Assembly (NCBI RefSeq): GCF_016862175.1
Contig: NZ_BOML01000043.1
Coordinates: 62,001 to 126,000, forward strand
Length of the DNA stretch: 64,000 bases
Direction: 5' to 3'
DNA from: Paractinoplanes durhamensis
GTDB taxonomy: Bacteria > Actinomycetota > Actinomycetes > Mycobacteriales > Micromonosporaceae
This document shows positions 34,319-42,337 of the stretch, piece after piece. The position numbers and the translations under genes are program-made. Every line of letters begins with the position of its first letter. The stretch's first letter is position 1. The notes under the pieces are model-generated. The model made no database searches and was not told where the DNA came from. It saw only the letters and a program-made list of their open reading frames with translations.

Positions 34319-36265
34319 TCAGCGGATGCCGTGGATCTGGACGCGTTCCTCGGCGGGAGCCTCGACCGGCTCGGGCCGCGGCCCGGTGGGCAGACCCTCG
34401 ACGGCGGTGTCGGGGGCGTCCTGTTTGGCCGGCGCGTGGGTGCGGCCCACGACCGCGGCCTGGGCGTTCGGGTCGGTGCCCCAGGCCTCCGGGTCCTCGG
34501 CCCCGCGGCGGCGGCGCTGGCGTTCGCCGTCCTGGCCGCCGAGCCCGCCCGGTGCCCCGAAGCCACCGGGGGCGCCGAAGCCCGGCGACATCTCACCGGC
34601 GGTGGTGGCGGTGGACACGCCGGGGCCGGTGGCCGCCGAGTATCCGTCGAGCAGGCCCGCCAGGTCGTCGCCGACGGCGGAGCCGCCCTTGGCCAGGGCC
34701 GCGCTGCTGCCGCCGTCGGCGCCGAGTCCGCCGATCCCGAGTCCGCCGCCGGCGCTCCCGAGGGCGCCGATCGTGCCGGTCCCGCCCGCCTCGGTGCCGT
34801 CGAGGCCGTCCGCGCCGACCGCCCCGTACTGGTTCGGCCCTTTCGTGAACGTGCCGCCGTCCGCACCGAAACGGCCGAGCCCGCCGAGCCCGGCGAGGCC
34901 CAGCGCCATGCTCCCGGCGCCGCCGATGCTTCCGCCGCCGAAGCCGGTGGCACCGCCTGCGCCGTCGAGCCCGCCGATGACGTTGCCGCTGGTGACCGAG
35001 GTAGAAAGCTGGTCGAAGCTGCCGAGACCGCCATCGGCCGTGGCGAAGCTGCCACCGGTCCCGAAGCCGAAGGCCGTCAGCGAACCGTCGCCGCCCCCGC
35101 CCAGGACGCCGTCCGGGCCGCCGAAGCCCCCGGAGCCGCCGGAGCCCCCGGAACCGCCGGAGCCCCCGGAACCGCCGCCGAAGTCGGTGCCGTCGCCGCC
35201 CGAGGAGATCGTGCCGTCGCCGCCTGAACCGTTGCCGCCCGAGCCGTCACCGCCGGTGTTCGTACCCGTGTTCTCGTGGTGTTCTTCGCCGGTCGAGGTG
35301 AACTTCTTGATGATCGACGTGGTGGTGGCCAGCTTCTCGCCGAGCGTCGTCAGATAGCCGCGCATCTGGGCGTCCAGCCGTTCCACCTGCTCCGTCCAGG
35401 CCCGCTGGAGCAGCGCGTCGAGCCCGCTCCAGCCGCCGGCCGTGGTCAGGTCGAAGGTGCCGGTGTACTGCCCGGTGCCGTACGTGTTCGGGATGTCGAT
35501 CGGGACGGCGTTGAGGGTGCCCTGGTCGAAGTGCTCCAGGACGGTGCGGACCGCGACGATCAGCTCGGTCGGGTTGAACGTGTTGAACCACTGGAAGGTG
35601 TGGTCGCTGAACTCGCGCCAGGCCAGGTTGACCTTGTTGCGGAAGTCCCACAGGTCGTTCGAGGTGTAGTAGACCTGGTCGGACCAGCGGACCCCGGCGC
35701 CGGTCATGTCCTTCAGTAGCAGATCGGTGTCGGCGTGCAGCCGCTGCACGGCGGCCAGGAGCATCGCGGCCGTGGTGCCCTGGAAGTCCGCGGCGTCGCC
35801 CAGGTCGGTGATCAGCGCCCGCAGGTCGGCCTGGGCCGAGGTGAGGTAGTCCTCGGTCTGCTTCAGCAGGTGGCCCGCGTCGTGGAAGCTGAGCGGGTCG
35901 AACGCGCGGTTGCCGTCGGCGAACAAGGTGGTGAGCGCGGTCGTGGTGGACTGGTAGAAGTCGGCTAACGCGACGTTCGGCGCCGGGTTCCCGTCGTAGA
36001 AGGAGATCCAGCCGCGGACCACCTGCCAGACGTCCTGGCTGCCCTCGGTGCCGGTCTTGCGGTAGCCGAGCAACTGGTTCGGGCCCGCGGTGAGCTCCGG
36101 GGTGCTGCCGGTGGCGGTCTTCACCGTGGTCAGCTCGGCGAACCGGACCCAGTCGATGCCGGGGCCGGCCACCTTGAGCCGATCGTTGGGCACCGCGGAG
36201 CCGAACACGTTCCGGACCATCTGTTCCCAGGTCCAGCCGTCGTAGGAGATCGTCGGTTCGGGCAT
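34319..36265 (-). CDS. Long T7SS-associated protein with Gly-rich tail (paralogue 2)
   Basis: 648 aa from ATG 36265, 4 nt after the upstream paralogue's stop. An open frame continues 19 codons further but overlaps that paralogue. Residues 1-340 are mostly helical, starting MPEPTISYDGWTWEQMVRNV, with VYYTSNDLWDFRNKVNLAW around residue 205. Residues ~345-580 are Gly/Ser/Asp-rich repeats. The tail has a short basic QRRRRG, then EDPEAWGTDPNAQAAVVGR, which recurs in the paralogue. No signal peptide. The family may correspond to the long WXG100-related (AAWKG-like) proteins of actinobacterial ESX loci; that name is tentative. A secreted structural or effector role is inferred from the locus. Confidence 0.82.
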   Translation of the reverse strand: MPEPTISYDGWTWEQMVRNVFGSAVPNDRLKVAGPGIDWVRFAELTTVKTATGSTPELTAGPNQLLGYRKTGTEGSQDVWQVVRGWISFYDGNPAPNVALADFYQSTTTALTTLFADGNRAFDPLSFHDAGHLLKQTEDYLTSAQADLRALITDLGDAADFQGTTAAMLLAAVQRLHADTDLLLKDMTGAGVRWSDQVYYTSNDLWDFRNKVNLAWREFSDHTFQWFNTFNPTELIVAVRTVLEHFDQGTLNAVPIDIPNTYGTGQYTGTFDLTTAGGWSGLDALLQRAWTEQVERLDAQMRGYLTTLGEKLATTTSIIKKFTSTGEEHHENTGTNTGGDGSGGNGSGGDGTISSGGDGTDFGGGSGGSGGSGGSGGSGGFGGPDGVLGGGGDGSLTAFGFGTGGSFATADGGLGSFDQLSTSVTSGNVIGGLDGAGGATGFGGGSIGGAGSMALGLAGLGGLGRFGADGGTFTKGPNQYGAVGADGLDGTEAGGTGTIGALGSAGGGLGIGGLGADGGSSAALAKGGSAVGDDLAGLLDGYSAATGPGVSTATTAGEMSPGFGAPGGFGAPGGLGGQDGERQRRRRGAEDPEAWGTDPNAQAAVVGRTHAPAKQDAPDTAVEGLPTGPRPEPVEAPAEERVQIHGIR

Positions 36266-36269
36266 CGCG

Positions 36270-38324
36270 TCAGCCCCGGCGCCGCAGCGGGCTGAACCCC
36301 GGGGTCTGCCGGGTGCCGCCACGGCCGGGCGCGGCCGGCACTGGGACGGACGGTTCGGCCGGCAACTCCTCGCGGCCGATCACGGCGACCGAGCAGTCCG
36401 GGTCGGTGCCCCAGACCTCCTCGTCCTCCTCCAGCCAGGTCTTGCGTTCGCGTTCCTTGTCCTCCTGCTGGCCGTTGCCGCCCATCCCGCCCATCGGCGG
36501 CATGAACGGCATGCCCGACGAGGAGCTGCCGCTGCTCAGCGGGCTGCCGGTGGTGACGCTGCTGGTGGCGGGCTCGCCGAGCAGACCCGCGAGGTTCTCG
36601 CCGAGCCCGGTGCCGGCGGTGGTGGTGCCGTCGAGGCCGGCCCCGCCGCCGAGCGAGCCGATGTCGGCGCCGTCCACGTCGGTCGGGAAGAGCGAGGAGG
36701 CGGTGCCCTCGCCGAGCTGGTCGAGGTCGCTCGCCTTGGAGCCGCCGCCGAGGCCGCTGGATCCGCTCGAACCGCTCGAACCGCCGAGGCCGCCGAGGCC
36801 GCTCGACACGCCACCGAGGATCGGGATGCTGCTGCCCAGGCTGCCGGCCCCACCGGTGCCGGCGCCGGTGCCGACCCCGAGGTCGGAGCCGAGGCCGGAG
36901 CCGCCGAGGTCACCGAGGCCGCCGGTGCCGCCGCTGCCCAGGTCGCCGGTGCCGAGGCCACCGGTGCTCAGGTCGCTGGTGCCGAGGTCACCGAGGCCGT
37001 CGAGGCCGGAGCTGCCGGAGCCGGAGCCGGAGCCGCTGCCCAGGCCGTCGAGGCCACCGGATCCGGAGCCGCTGCCGAGATCGCCGAGGCCGTCGAGGCC
37101 GCTGGATCCGGAGCCACCGCTGATGTCCGGGATGTCGGCGCTGGATCCGCCACCGACGTCGGGGATGTCGGTGCCCGAACCGCCGCCGATGTCGGGGATG
37201 TCGGAGCCGGTGCCGCCGCCGACGTCCGGGATGTCGGTGCCGGTGTTGGTGTTGCCCGTGGTGGCGGTCGGCGGCGGGGTGAGGTCGCGGACGTCGTCGG
37301 CCAGGGTGCTGAGCCTGTCGGTGAACGGGCCGAGCACCGAGCGCACCTCGGCGTCGAGCACCTGGGCCTGCTTGAGCCAGGCGCCCTTCATCAGGGTGTC
37401 GAGCGCGACCCAGCCCGACGCGGTGGTGATGTCGACCGTGCCGGAGCTGGAGCCGTAGCCGTACGGGTCGGGGAAGGTGATCGGGACGGCCTTCATGTTG
37501 CCGATGCGTACGCTGCTCAGGATCTGCTTGAGCGCGGCCCGCAGGGTCCAGGGGTTGAAGCCGTTGAACCATTGCACGGTGTGGTCGGCGAACATCCCGA
37601 ACGACTGGTTGACCTTGTTCCGGAAGTCCCACAGGTCGTTCGACGTCTCGTAGACCTTCTTCGACCAGCTGTGGTCGGTGCCCGCATCCATGTCCCGGGC
37701 CAGGAAGTGGATGTCGTCGTGCAGCTTCTTCAGCGAGGCGGCGAAGGCGCCGGCCGCCGTCCCCTGCAGGCCGGAGGTGTCGCTGCCGACGTCGTCGAGC
37801 ACCTGCTTGAGCGCGGCGTCGGCCGCGGTCAGGTAGAGCTCGGCCTCATGCAGCAGCACGCCGGCACTGTGGAAGGAGGTCGGGTCGAAGATCGCGTCCC
37901 GGTCCTGGAAGAGCTTGTCGAGCGCGTTGCGGCTGCCCTGGTAATAGGTCTCGAACGCGATGGCCGGGCTGGTCCCGCCCTGCTGATCCCAGAAGGTGAC
38001 CTTGGCCTGCACGGTGAGGTTGCGCGAATAGGTCTTGCCGTTCTCCCGCCACATCTTGTAGACGGCGAAGAAGATGTCGTTGGAGTCGTCCGGCGTGACG
38101 TTGAGGTTGCCGTCGGAGTCGTCGCCGTAGTTCTCGATCACGCCGGAGTCGACCGCCTGGACGAACTGGATCCAGTGCACGCCCGGCCCGGCGACCAGGT
38201 TCCGGTTGAGGACCTTGCCGCTGCTTCCGTCGGCGTTGTCGTTCCCCATCCCGAAGATGTGGATGACGACGTCGTCCCAGGTCCACGCGGACAGTTCGGT
38301 GGGCGGGTTGTCGGTTGCGGCCAT
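36270..38324 (-). CDS. Long T7SS-associated protein with Gly/Ser-rich tail (paralogue 1)
   Basis: 684 aa from ATG 38324. The helical N-terminal 350 residues start with TELSAWTWDDVVIHIFGMGN and contain VYETSNDLWDFRNKVNQSF, aligning with the downstream paralogue. Then follow three to four DIPD(V/I)GGG units (residues ~365-410) and a long stretch of GLDGLGDLGSGSG-type repeats. The C-terminal block EEVWGTDPDCSVAVIGRE matches the paralogue's GTDPNAQAAVVGR. The pair arose by duplication, keeping both ends and letting the repeat region drift. It starts 45 nt after the third small WXG100-like gene. Confidence 0.82.
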   Translation of the reverse strand: MAATDNPPTELSAWTWDDVVIHIFGMGNDNADGSSGKVLNRNLVAGPGVHWIQFVQAVDSGVIENYGDDSDGNLNVTPDDSNDIFFAVYKMWRENGKTYSRNLTVQAKVTFWDQQGGTSPAIAFETYYQGSRNALDKLFQDRDAIFDPTSFHSAGVLLHEAELYLTAADAALKQVLDDVGSDTSGLQGTAAGAFAASLKKLHDDIHFLARDMDAGTDHSWSKKVYETSNDLWDFRNKVNQSFGMFADHTVQWFNGFNPWTLRAALKQILSSVRIGNMKAVPITFPDPYGYGSSSGTVDITTASGWVALDTLMKGAWLKQAQVLDAEVRSVLGPFTDRLSTLADDVRDLTPPPTATTGNTNTGTDIPDVGGGTGSDIPDIGGGSGTDIPDVGGGSSADIPDISGGSGSSGLDGLGDLGSGSGSGGLDGLGSGSGSGSGSSGLDGLGDLGTSDLSTGGLGTGDLGSGGTGGLGDLGGSGLGSDLGVGTGAGTGGAGSLGSSIPILGGVSSGLGGLGGSSGSSGSSGLGGGSKASDLDQLGEGTASSLFPTDVDGADIGSLGGGAGLDGTTTAGTGLGENLAGLLGEPATSSVTTGSPLSSGSSSSGMPFMPPMGGMGGNGQQEDKERERKTWLEEDEEVWGTDPDCSVAVIGREELPAEPSVPVPAAPGRGGTRQTPGFSPLRRRG

Positions 38325-38369
38325 GGCGATGCTCCTTGCGCCGGGTCGGGCGTGCGTGGTGCGGAAAGG

Positions 38370-38741
38370 TCAGCCGGCGGTGGTGGTCGTGGTCGTGCTG
38401 CCGCCGGCGAACGGGTCGCCGAAATGGTCGTTCCAGGTCTCCACCGACATCTCGACCAGCGACTCGGCGTGATCGGTGGTGTTGATCAGGTCGTCGAGCC
38501 CCTTGTAGAGGGCGTGCAGGGCCTTGCTGTGCATGACCGTCCGGGCGCCGATCGCCTTCGAGGTCGCGGCGATCGTGGTCTCCACCTCGGTGCCGGGGGT
38601 GAAGGCGTCGGTCCCGCATCCGACCTTGTTGGCGGCGAACGTCTGGGTGGTGCCCTCGCCGTGGGTCGGGATGCTGTCGTGCACGGCCTTCAACTTGGCC
38701 TGCAGCGTGCGCATGTACGGGGTGTGGACGGAGTAATCCAT
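38370..38741 (-). CDS. WXG100-like small protein (third of three)
   Basis: 123 aa from ATG 38741. It is helical: YMRTLQAKLKAVHDSIPTHG, then VETTIAATSKAIGARTVMHS and ALHALYKGLDDLINTTDH. No WxG turn is evident. The tail is Thr-rich (GGSTTTTTTAG). Size, position and helical pattern make it an ESX-type small secreted protein, but sequence similarity to classical WXG100 proteins is weak. It is the divergent third member of the small-protein set. Confidence 0.7.
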   Translation of the reverse strand: MDYSVHTPYMRTLQAKLKAVHDSIPTHGEGTTQTFAANKVGCGTDAFTPGTEVETTIAATSKAIGARTVMHSKALHALYKGLDDLINTTDHAESLVEMSVETWNDHFGDPFAGGSTTTTTTAG

Positions 38742-38805
38742 GGGCTGCTCCCGGTAGTGGGTGGCCGGGACGGGCGGCTGGCACGCCCGTCCCGGCCGGT
38801 CATCC

Positions 38806-39090
38806 TCAGAAGAGGCCGGCGGTCGAGCTGTCGGTGTGCTTGTAGGCCGCGCTGGCTTCCTCGATCTTCTGGCGGCCGACCGCGGCGGCGAACCGCATGC
38901 TGTTCAGGCCCTCGTTGATCTTGGCGTGCGCCTGCGTGTACTGCAGCTGCGTCTCACCGTCGTTGGTGGTGAAGTACGCGTTCGACCGCTCCTGCACGTG
39001 ATCGGTCAGGGTCTCGATGTGCGTGGTGGCGGTGTGCAGGTCGTCGGCCGCGCCGTCCATGTGGCCGTAACTGACGTTGAAGCTAGCCAT
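38806..39090 (-). CDS. WXG100-like small protein (second of three, ESAT-6-like)
   Basis: 94 aa from ATG 39090. A helix-turn-helix hairpin is predicted: SYGHMDGAADDLHTATTHIE, turn near YFTTNDGETQLQYTQAHAKI, then FAAAVGRQKIEEASAAYKHT. The WxG of the turn is replaced by TNDG. The length is typical of ESAT-6/CFP-10-type proteins, so it probably pairs with the WQG protein encoded just upstream, as EsxA/EsxB do. Confidence 0.82.
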   Translation of the reverse strand: MASFNVSYGHMDGAADDLHTATTHIETLTDHVQERSNAYFTTNDGETQLQYTQAHAKINEGLNSMRFAAAVGRQKIEEASAAYKHTDSSTAGLF

Positions 39091-39126
39091 GTGTCTGCTC
39101 CGATCGGGGTGTGCGGTGAAGGGGGA

Positions 39127-39426
39127 TCAGGTCCAGCTCGACGACTGGGCGGCGATGTCGCCTTCGGCCCGCGCGCTGACGTTGGCGTGGGTCGACATGA
39201 TGCCGTGCAGGTCGCGGACGCCCTCCTGCACCTTGGCCAGCCCGTCCAGCCACTGGTTGGTGGCGGCGCCGTGCTTGAGCGACGCCTCGCCCTGCCAGCC
39301 CGCCTGAAGGTTGGCCTGCGAGGCGGAGACGTTGCTGTGCACGTTGGTGAGCTGGGTGTGCGCGTCCTCGAGCTGGCCGACGAGCGGGTGGAGACTGGTG
39401 TCGTCGACCCTGTTCAGCTGTGCCAT
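39127..39426 (-). CDS. WXG100-family small protein with WQG motif (first of three)
   Basis: 99 aa from ATG 39426; the GTG three nt upstream is too close to the GGAG site to be preferred. The turn carries Trp44-Gln-Gly46 in ANLQAGWQGEASLKHG, flanked by helices LHPLVGQLEDAHTQLTNVHS and WLDGLAKVQEGVRDLHGIMS. It is the clearest WXG100 protein of the locus and sits directly after eccB. With the 94-aa neighbour it is the expected secreted heterodimer. Confidence 0.88.
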   Translation of the reverse strand: MAQLNRVDDTSLHPLVGQLEDAHTQLTNVHSNVSASQANLQAGWQGEASLKHGAATNQWLDGLAKVQEGVRDLHGIMSTHANVSARAEGDIAAQSSSWT

Positions 39427-39487
39427 CACTTCTCCTTTGCCATGTGCGGTCGGGACCCGGTCGGGTCGCCGAGGGTCCGGCTGCCGT

Positions 39488-40846
39488 TCACCCCACGACC
39501 CGGTCCGGGTCGAGCAGCGGTCCGGTCGGCAGCAGGTCGAGCAGGTCCGGTGCGATCACGGTGGCGGCCTCCGGCGCGTAGCCGAGCGTCTTGGCCACCG
39601 CGGCACCGGCCAGCGGAAACTTCGTCCCGGCGTCGGTGACCAGGTAGAGGGCCGAGCCGGGGGTCTCGTCGGGGCGGCCGGCCACGGCCAGGCCGCCCAG
39701 GCCCGGCTGTACGGCGACCGCGTCGGCGGTGCGCGCCTCGCGGGTCAGCCCGACGCCGGCCCGGGTGACGTTCAGGGCGGGCGCCGCCCCCGCGGCGACC
39801 AGCCGGGTCTGTTCGGTGGGCGAGTTCTGCACGCACCAGGTGGCACCGGCCGGCGGCACCGCGGACGGGATCGTCGCCGGCAGGTCCGCGCCCCGCGCAG
39901 CCTGGGCCGACACCGGGGTCCGGGCGAGTGCGGCCGGGCTGATCCGGGTCGTGGTCACCACCCCGTCCGGGTAGGCCTGCGCGGTCCGCGGGTCGCCGGC
40001 GAGCAGCGCGTACGCGGTGGGGGTGAGCCGGCTGAGCCCGTCGCCGAGCAGCACGTAGTAGCGGTCGTCGCCGGCCGTGAACAGCTGGCCGACCCGGGTC
40101 GGCGCGCCGTCGGCCGGCGGCCCCGCCGCGCCGCGGCCGGGCACCTCCTGCGGGCCCAGGTCGGGTCCGGCGGGCATCAGGTCGAGCCAGGCGGCCGGCA
40201 CCGGCACGGTGGTGCCGTCGTAGCCGAGCACCTTGGACACCCACGGCTCGGCCAGCCGGTAGCGGTGGCCGTCCCAGATCACGTAGGTGTCGCCGTCCGC
40301 CTCGACCGGCAGCGCGTGGTCCGCGTCCAGCGGCGTGCCGGTGGGGGAGTCGCCGACCTGGACGGTGAGCGCGGTGACGCCGTCGCCGACCGCGGCGCAC
40401 GCGGTCCACCAGGTGTTGCCCAGGCCGCGGGTGGGCAGCCCGTCGGGCGCGCCGACGATCCCGACCGGCAGCCCGCGCGGCACCCCGTCGAGGGAGCCGC
40501 CGGCCACCGACTTCACGGTGAGCTTGTCGCCGAGCAGCAGCCGGGCCGACGCGTAGTTGAGCACCGGCCGCAGCCGGCCCTGCGCGTACAGGTAGCGGGT
40601 GCCGGTCTCCTTCTCGATGACGACCGTGCCGGACTTGCGCCACGAGGTCGCGCCGCCCGGCACGAACAGGCCGTAGACCGCGAACCCGCCGGCCACCAGC
40701 GCCGCGACGAGCACGCCGGCGACGAGGCCGGTGATCGTCCGGCGGTGCGGTGTCTCGGCGCTGTCGAGCTCGCCGGTCACCAGGCCGGCGGTGAGCCGGC
40801 CGAACAGATAGGACTGGGCATGCGCCTGATCGCGCCGGGACTGCAT
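39488..40846 (-). CDS. eccB: T7SS membrane core protein EccB
   Basis: 452 aa from ATG 40846, 4 nt after the eccD stop. The N-terminal QSRRDQAHAQSYLFGRLTAG is the conserved EccB cytoplasmic segment. One transmembrane helix follows (ITGLVAGVLVAALVAGGFAV) and then the large external domain with R1-type repeats (e.g. YLVTDAGTKFPLAGAAVAKT). EccB lies on the outer side of the membrane in the EccB-C-D complex. It precedes the WXG100 genes in the operon. Confidence 0.92.
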   Translation of the reverse strand: MQSRRDQAHAQSYLFGRLTAGLVTGELDSAETPHRRTITGLVAGVLVAALVAGGFAVYGLFVPGGATSWRKSGTVVIEKETGTRYLYAQGRLRPVLNYASARLLLGDKLTVKSVAGGSLDGVPRGLPVGIVGAPDGLPTRGLGNTWWTACAAVGDGVTALTVQVGDSPTGTPLDADHALPVEADGDTYVIWDGHRYRLAEPWVSKVLGYDGTTVPVPAAWLDLMPAGPDLGPQEVPGRGAAGPPADGAPTRVGQLFTAGDDRYYVLLGDGLSRLTPTAYALLAGDPRTAQAYPDGVVTTTRISPAALARTPVSAQAARGADLPATIPSAVPPAGATWCVQNSPTEQTRLVAAGAAPALNVTRAGVGLTREARTADAVAVQPGLGGLAVAGRPDETPGSALYLVTDAGTKFPLAGAAVAKTLGYAPEAATVIAPDLLDLLPTGPLLDPDRVVG

Positions 40847-40850
40847 CGCG

Positions 40851-42221
40851 TCAGCCCCCGATCGCCCGGAACCAGCCGTACGCACCGAGGACCGCGAGCA
40901 GCACCGGCAGCAGGGCCACCGCGGCGACGGTCAGCAGCACGTCGCCGATCCGCCCCCAGTACGGCATCAGCCGCCGTTCGCGCATGGTGCGGGCGAACCC
41001 GGCGATGATCCAGACCCCGAGCGGCACCACCGCCAGCAGGCCCAGCCGGACCAGCGGGCCGGCCGCGGACAGCAGGCCGAGCATGCTGCCGGCCAGCGCG
41101 GCCAACGCCGGGATGCCCTGGGCCAGGCGGTGCCGGCCGCTGGTCATCGGCCGGGCCGAGAGCAGCCACACCAGCGCGAGCAGCACCGGCAGCAGCAGGC
41201 CGGCCCAGCCGCCGGTGCGGCCGATCGGCGCGACGCCGAGGGTCACCGCGGCGCCGAGCCCGGCGTAGAGCGCGGTCATCTGCGCGTCGACCACCCGCGA
41301 GCGTTCCATCAGCGGGGCAGCCGGCACCGGGTCGAGCTCCTCCTGCAGGTGCTCGGGCTTGGTCGGCAGCGGCGACAGGCGCAGGCCGGACAGCCGGAAC
41401 GCCAGCATCGGCACGGCCGGCACCAGCGCGGTCGCGAGGACCGCCACCACCGCCGCCGCCTGCCCGCCGGTCAGACCGGCGAGCACCCGGGACGCACCGG
41501 CGGCCACCCCGAGCGACGCCGCGGTAGCGGCCGCGACGAAGGGGAGGCCGGCCGGGCCCAGCAGGACCGCCGCGAGGACGGCGGTGGCGGCGGCGGTGGC
41601 GCTCGCGGCGAGCAGCTGGGGGGCGCTGTCGCCGCCGGTCAGGATCAGGCCCGCCACCCCGGCGAAGCCGACCGCCGCGGCGGCCAGCACCACGCCGAGG
41701 CCGGGTTCGTCCAGCCGCCGGGCCAGCACCGCGCCGGCCGCGAGCGACACCAGCGCCGCGAACAGGGCCACGGCCGCCCGGGGCAGGGCCGGGCCGGGCA
41801 TCGCCAGGCCGGCCACCCCGACCGCCAGCAGCACCGCGGCGGCGCCCTGCGCGGCCCACCGCATCATCTCCGGGCGCCACTTGCCGGGCCGGTTGCCGAC
41901 GCCGGTGGCCACCCCGTCGACCAGGTCGTCGAAGTCCACCTCGGGCAGCTGCTCGGCGCGCGGGCGCAGGTGCACGACCTCGCCGTCGTGCAGGCCGGCG
42001 GCGGCGACCGTGACCTCCTCGTCCAGCGGGGCGGTGCCGATCCGCTGCAGCACCCAGCCGCCGTGCGGCAGGCCGTTGTCGGCGAGGCCCTCGCCCAGGT
42101 GGTGCAGCAGCGCCGGCAGCAGGTCGGCGACCAGCACCGACGCCGGCACGGCGACCTCGATCTGCCGGTCCGGTCCACACACGACCAGGCGGCACATCTC
42201 GGCGGTGGAGGCATCCGTCAT
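40851..42221 (-). CDS. eccD: T7SS membrane channel protein EccD
   Basis: 456 aa from ATG 42221. Residues 1-95 are a ubiquitin-like cytoplasmic domain (RLVVCGPDRQIEVAVPASVL), then about eleven hydrophobic helices, for example AAQGAAAVLLAVGVAGLAMP and GGWAGLLLPVLLALVWLL. This is the usual EccD architecture; EccD dimers form most of the membrane vestibule. It is the first gene of the minus-strand operon, facing eccC across a 116-nt promoter gap. No eccE was recognised in the window. Confidence 0.92.
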   Translation of the reverse strand: MTDASTAEMCRLVVCGPDRQIEVAVPASVLVADLLPALLHHLGEGLADNGLPHGGWVLQRIGTAPLDEEVTVAAAGLHDGEVVHLRPRAEQLPEVDFDDLVDGVATGVGNRPGKWRPEMMRWAAQGAAAVLLAVGVAGLAMPGPALPRAAVALFAALVSLAAGAVLARRLDEPGLGVVLAAAAVGFAGVAGLILTGGDSAPQLLAASATAAATAVLAAVLLGPAGLPFVAAATAASLGVAAGASRVLAGLTGGQAAAVVAVLATALVPAVPMLAFRLSGLRLSPLPTKPEHLQEELDPVPAAPLMERSRVVDAQMTALYAGLGAAVTLGVAPIGRTGGWAGLLLPVLLALVWLLSARPMTSGRHRLAQGIPALAALAGSMLGLLSAAGPLVRLGLLAVVPLGVWIIAGFARTMRERRLMPYWGRIGDVLLTVAAVALLPVLLAVLGAYGWFRAIGG

Positions 42222-42244
42222 GGCCCCCACTACGAAGCGGCCGG

Positions 42245-42279
42245 GAACTGGTTCACGCCAGATCCGGAAAAACTTTTTC
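42245..42279. promoter_or_regulatory. Paired palindromes in the eccD/eccC divergent region
   Basis: The 116-nt gap between the eccD start (42221) and eccC start (42338) holds GAACTGGTTC (42245-42254) and GAAAAACTTTTTC (42267-42279), both perfect palindromes, with centres about 23 nt apart. The second is strikingly AT-rich for this genome. They are the obvious candidates for the control of both halves of the secretion locus. No confident -35/-10 pair was identified. EccC has GGAGG at 42329-42333. Confidence 0.45.
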
Positions 42280-42337
42280 GACCCGGTCGGGCCCGCCGTC
42301 CGTTGTGGGGGCGAACCCCGACTCACCTGGAGGCGCA

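Noticed and set aside
36270..38324. T7SS YxxxD/E export signal in the TSNDLWDF motif
   Set aside because: The Tyr-to-acidic spacing differs between the two paralogues (an Asn is at the expected place in one), so the match is not conserved.
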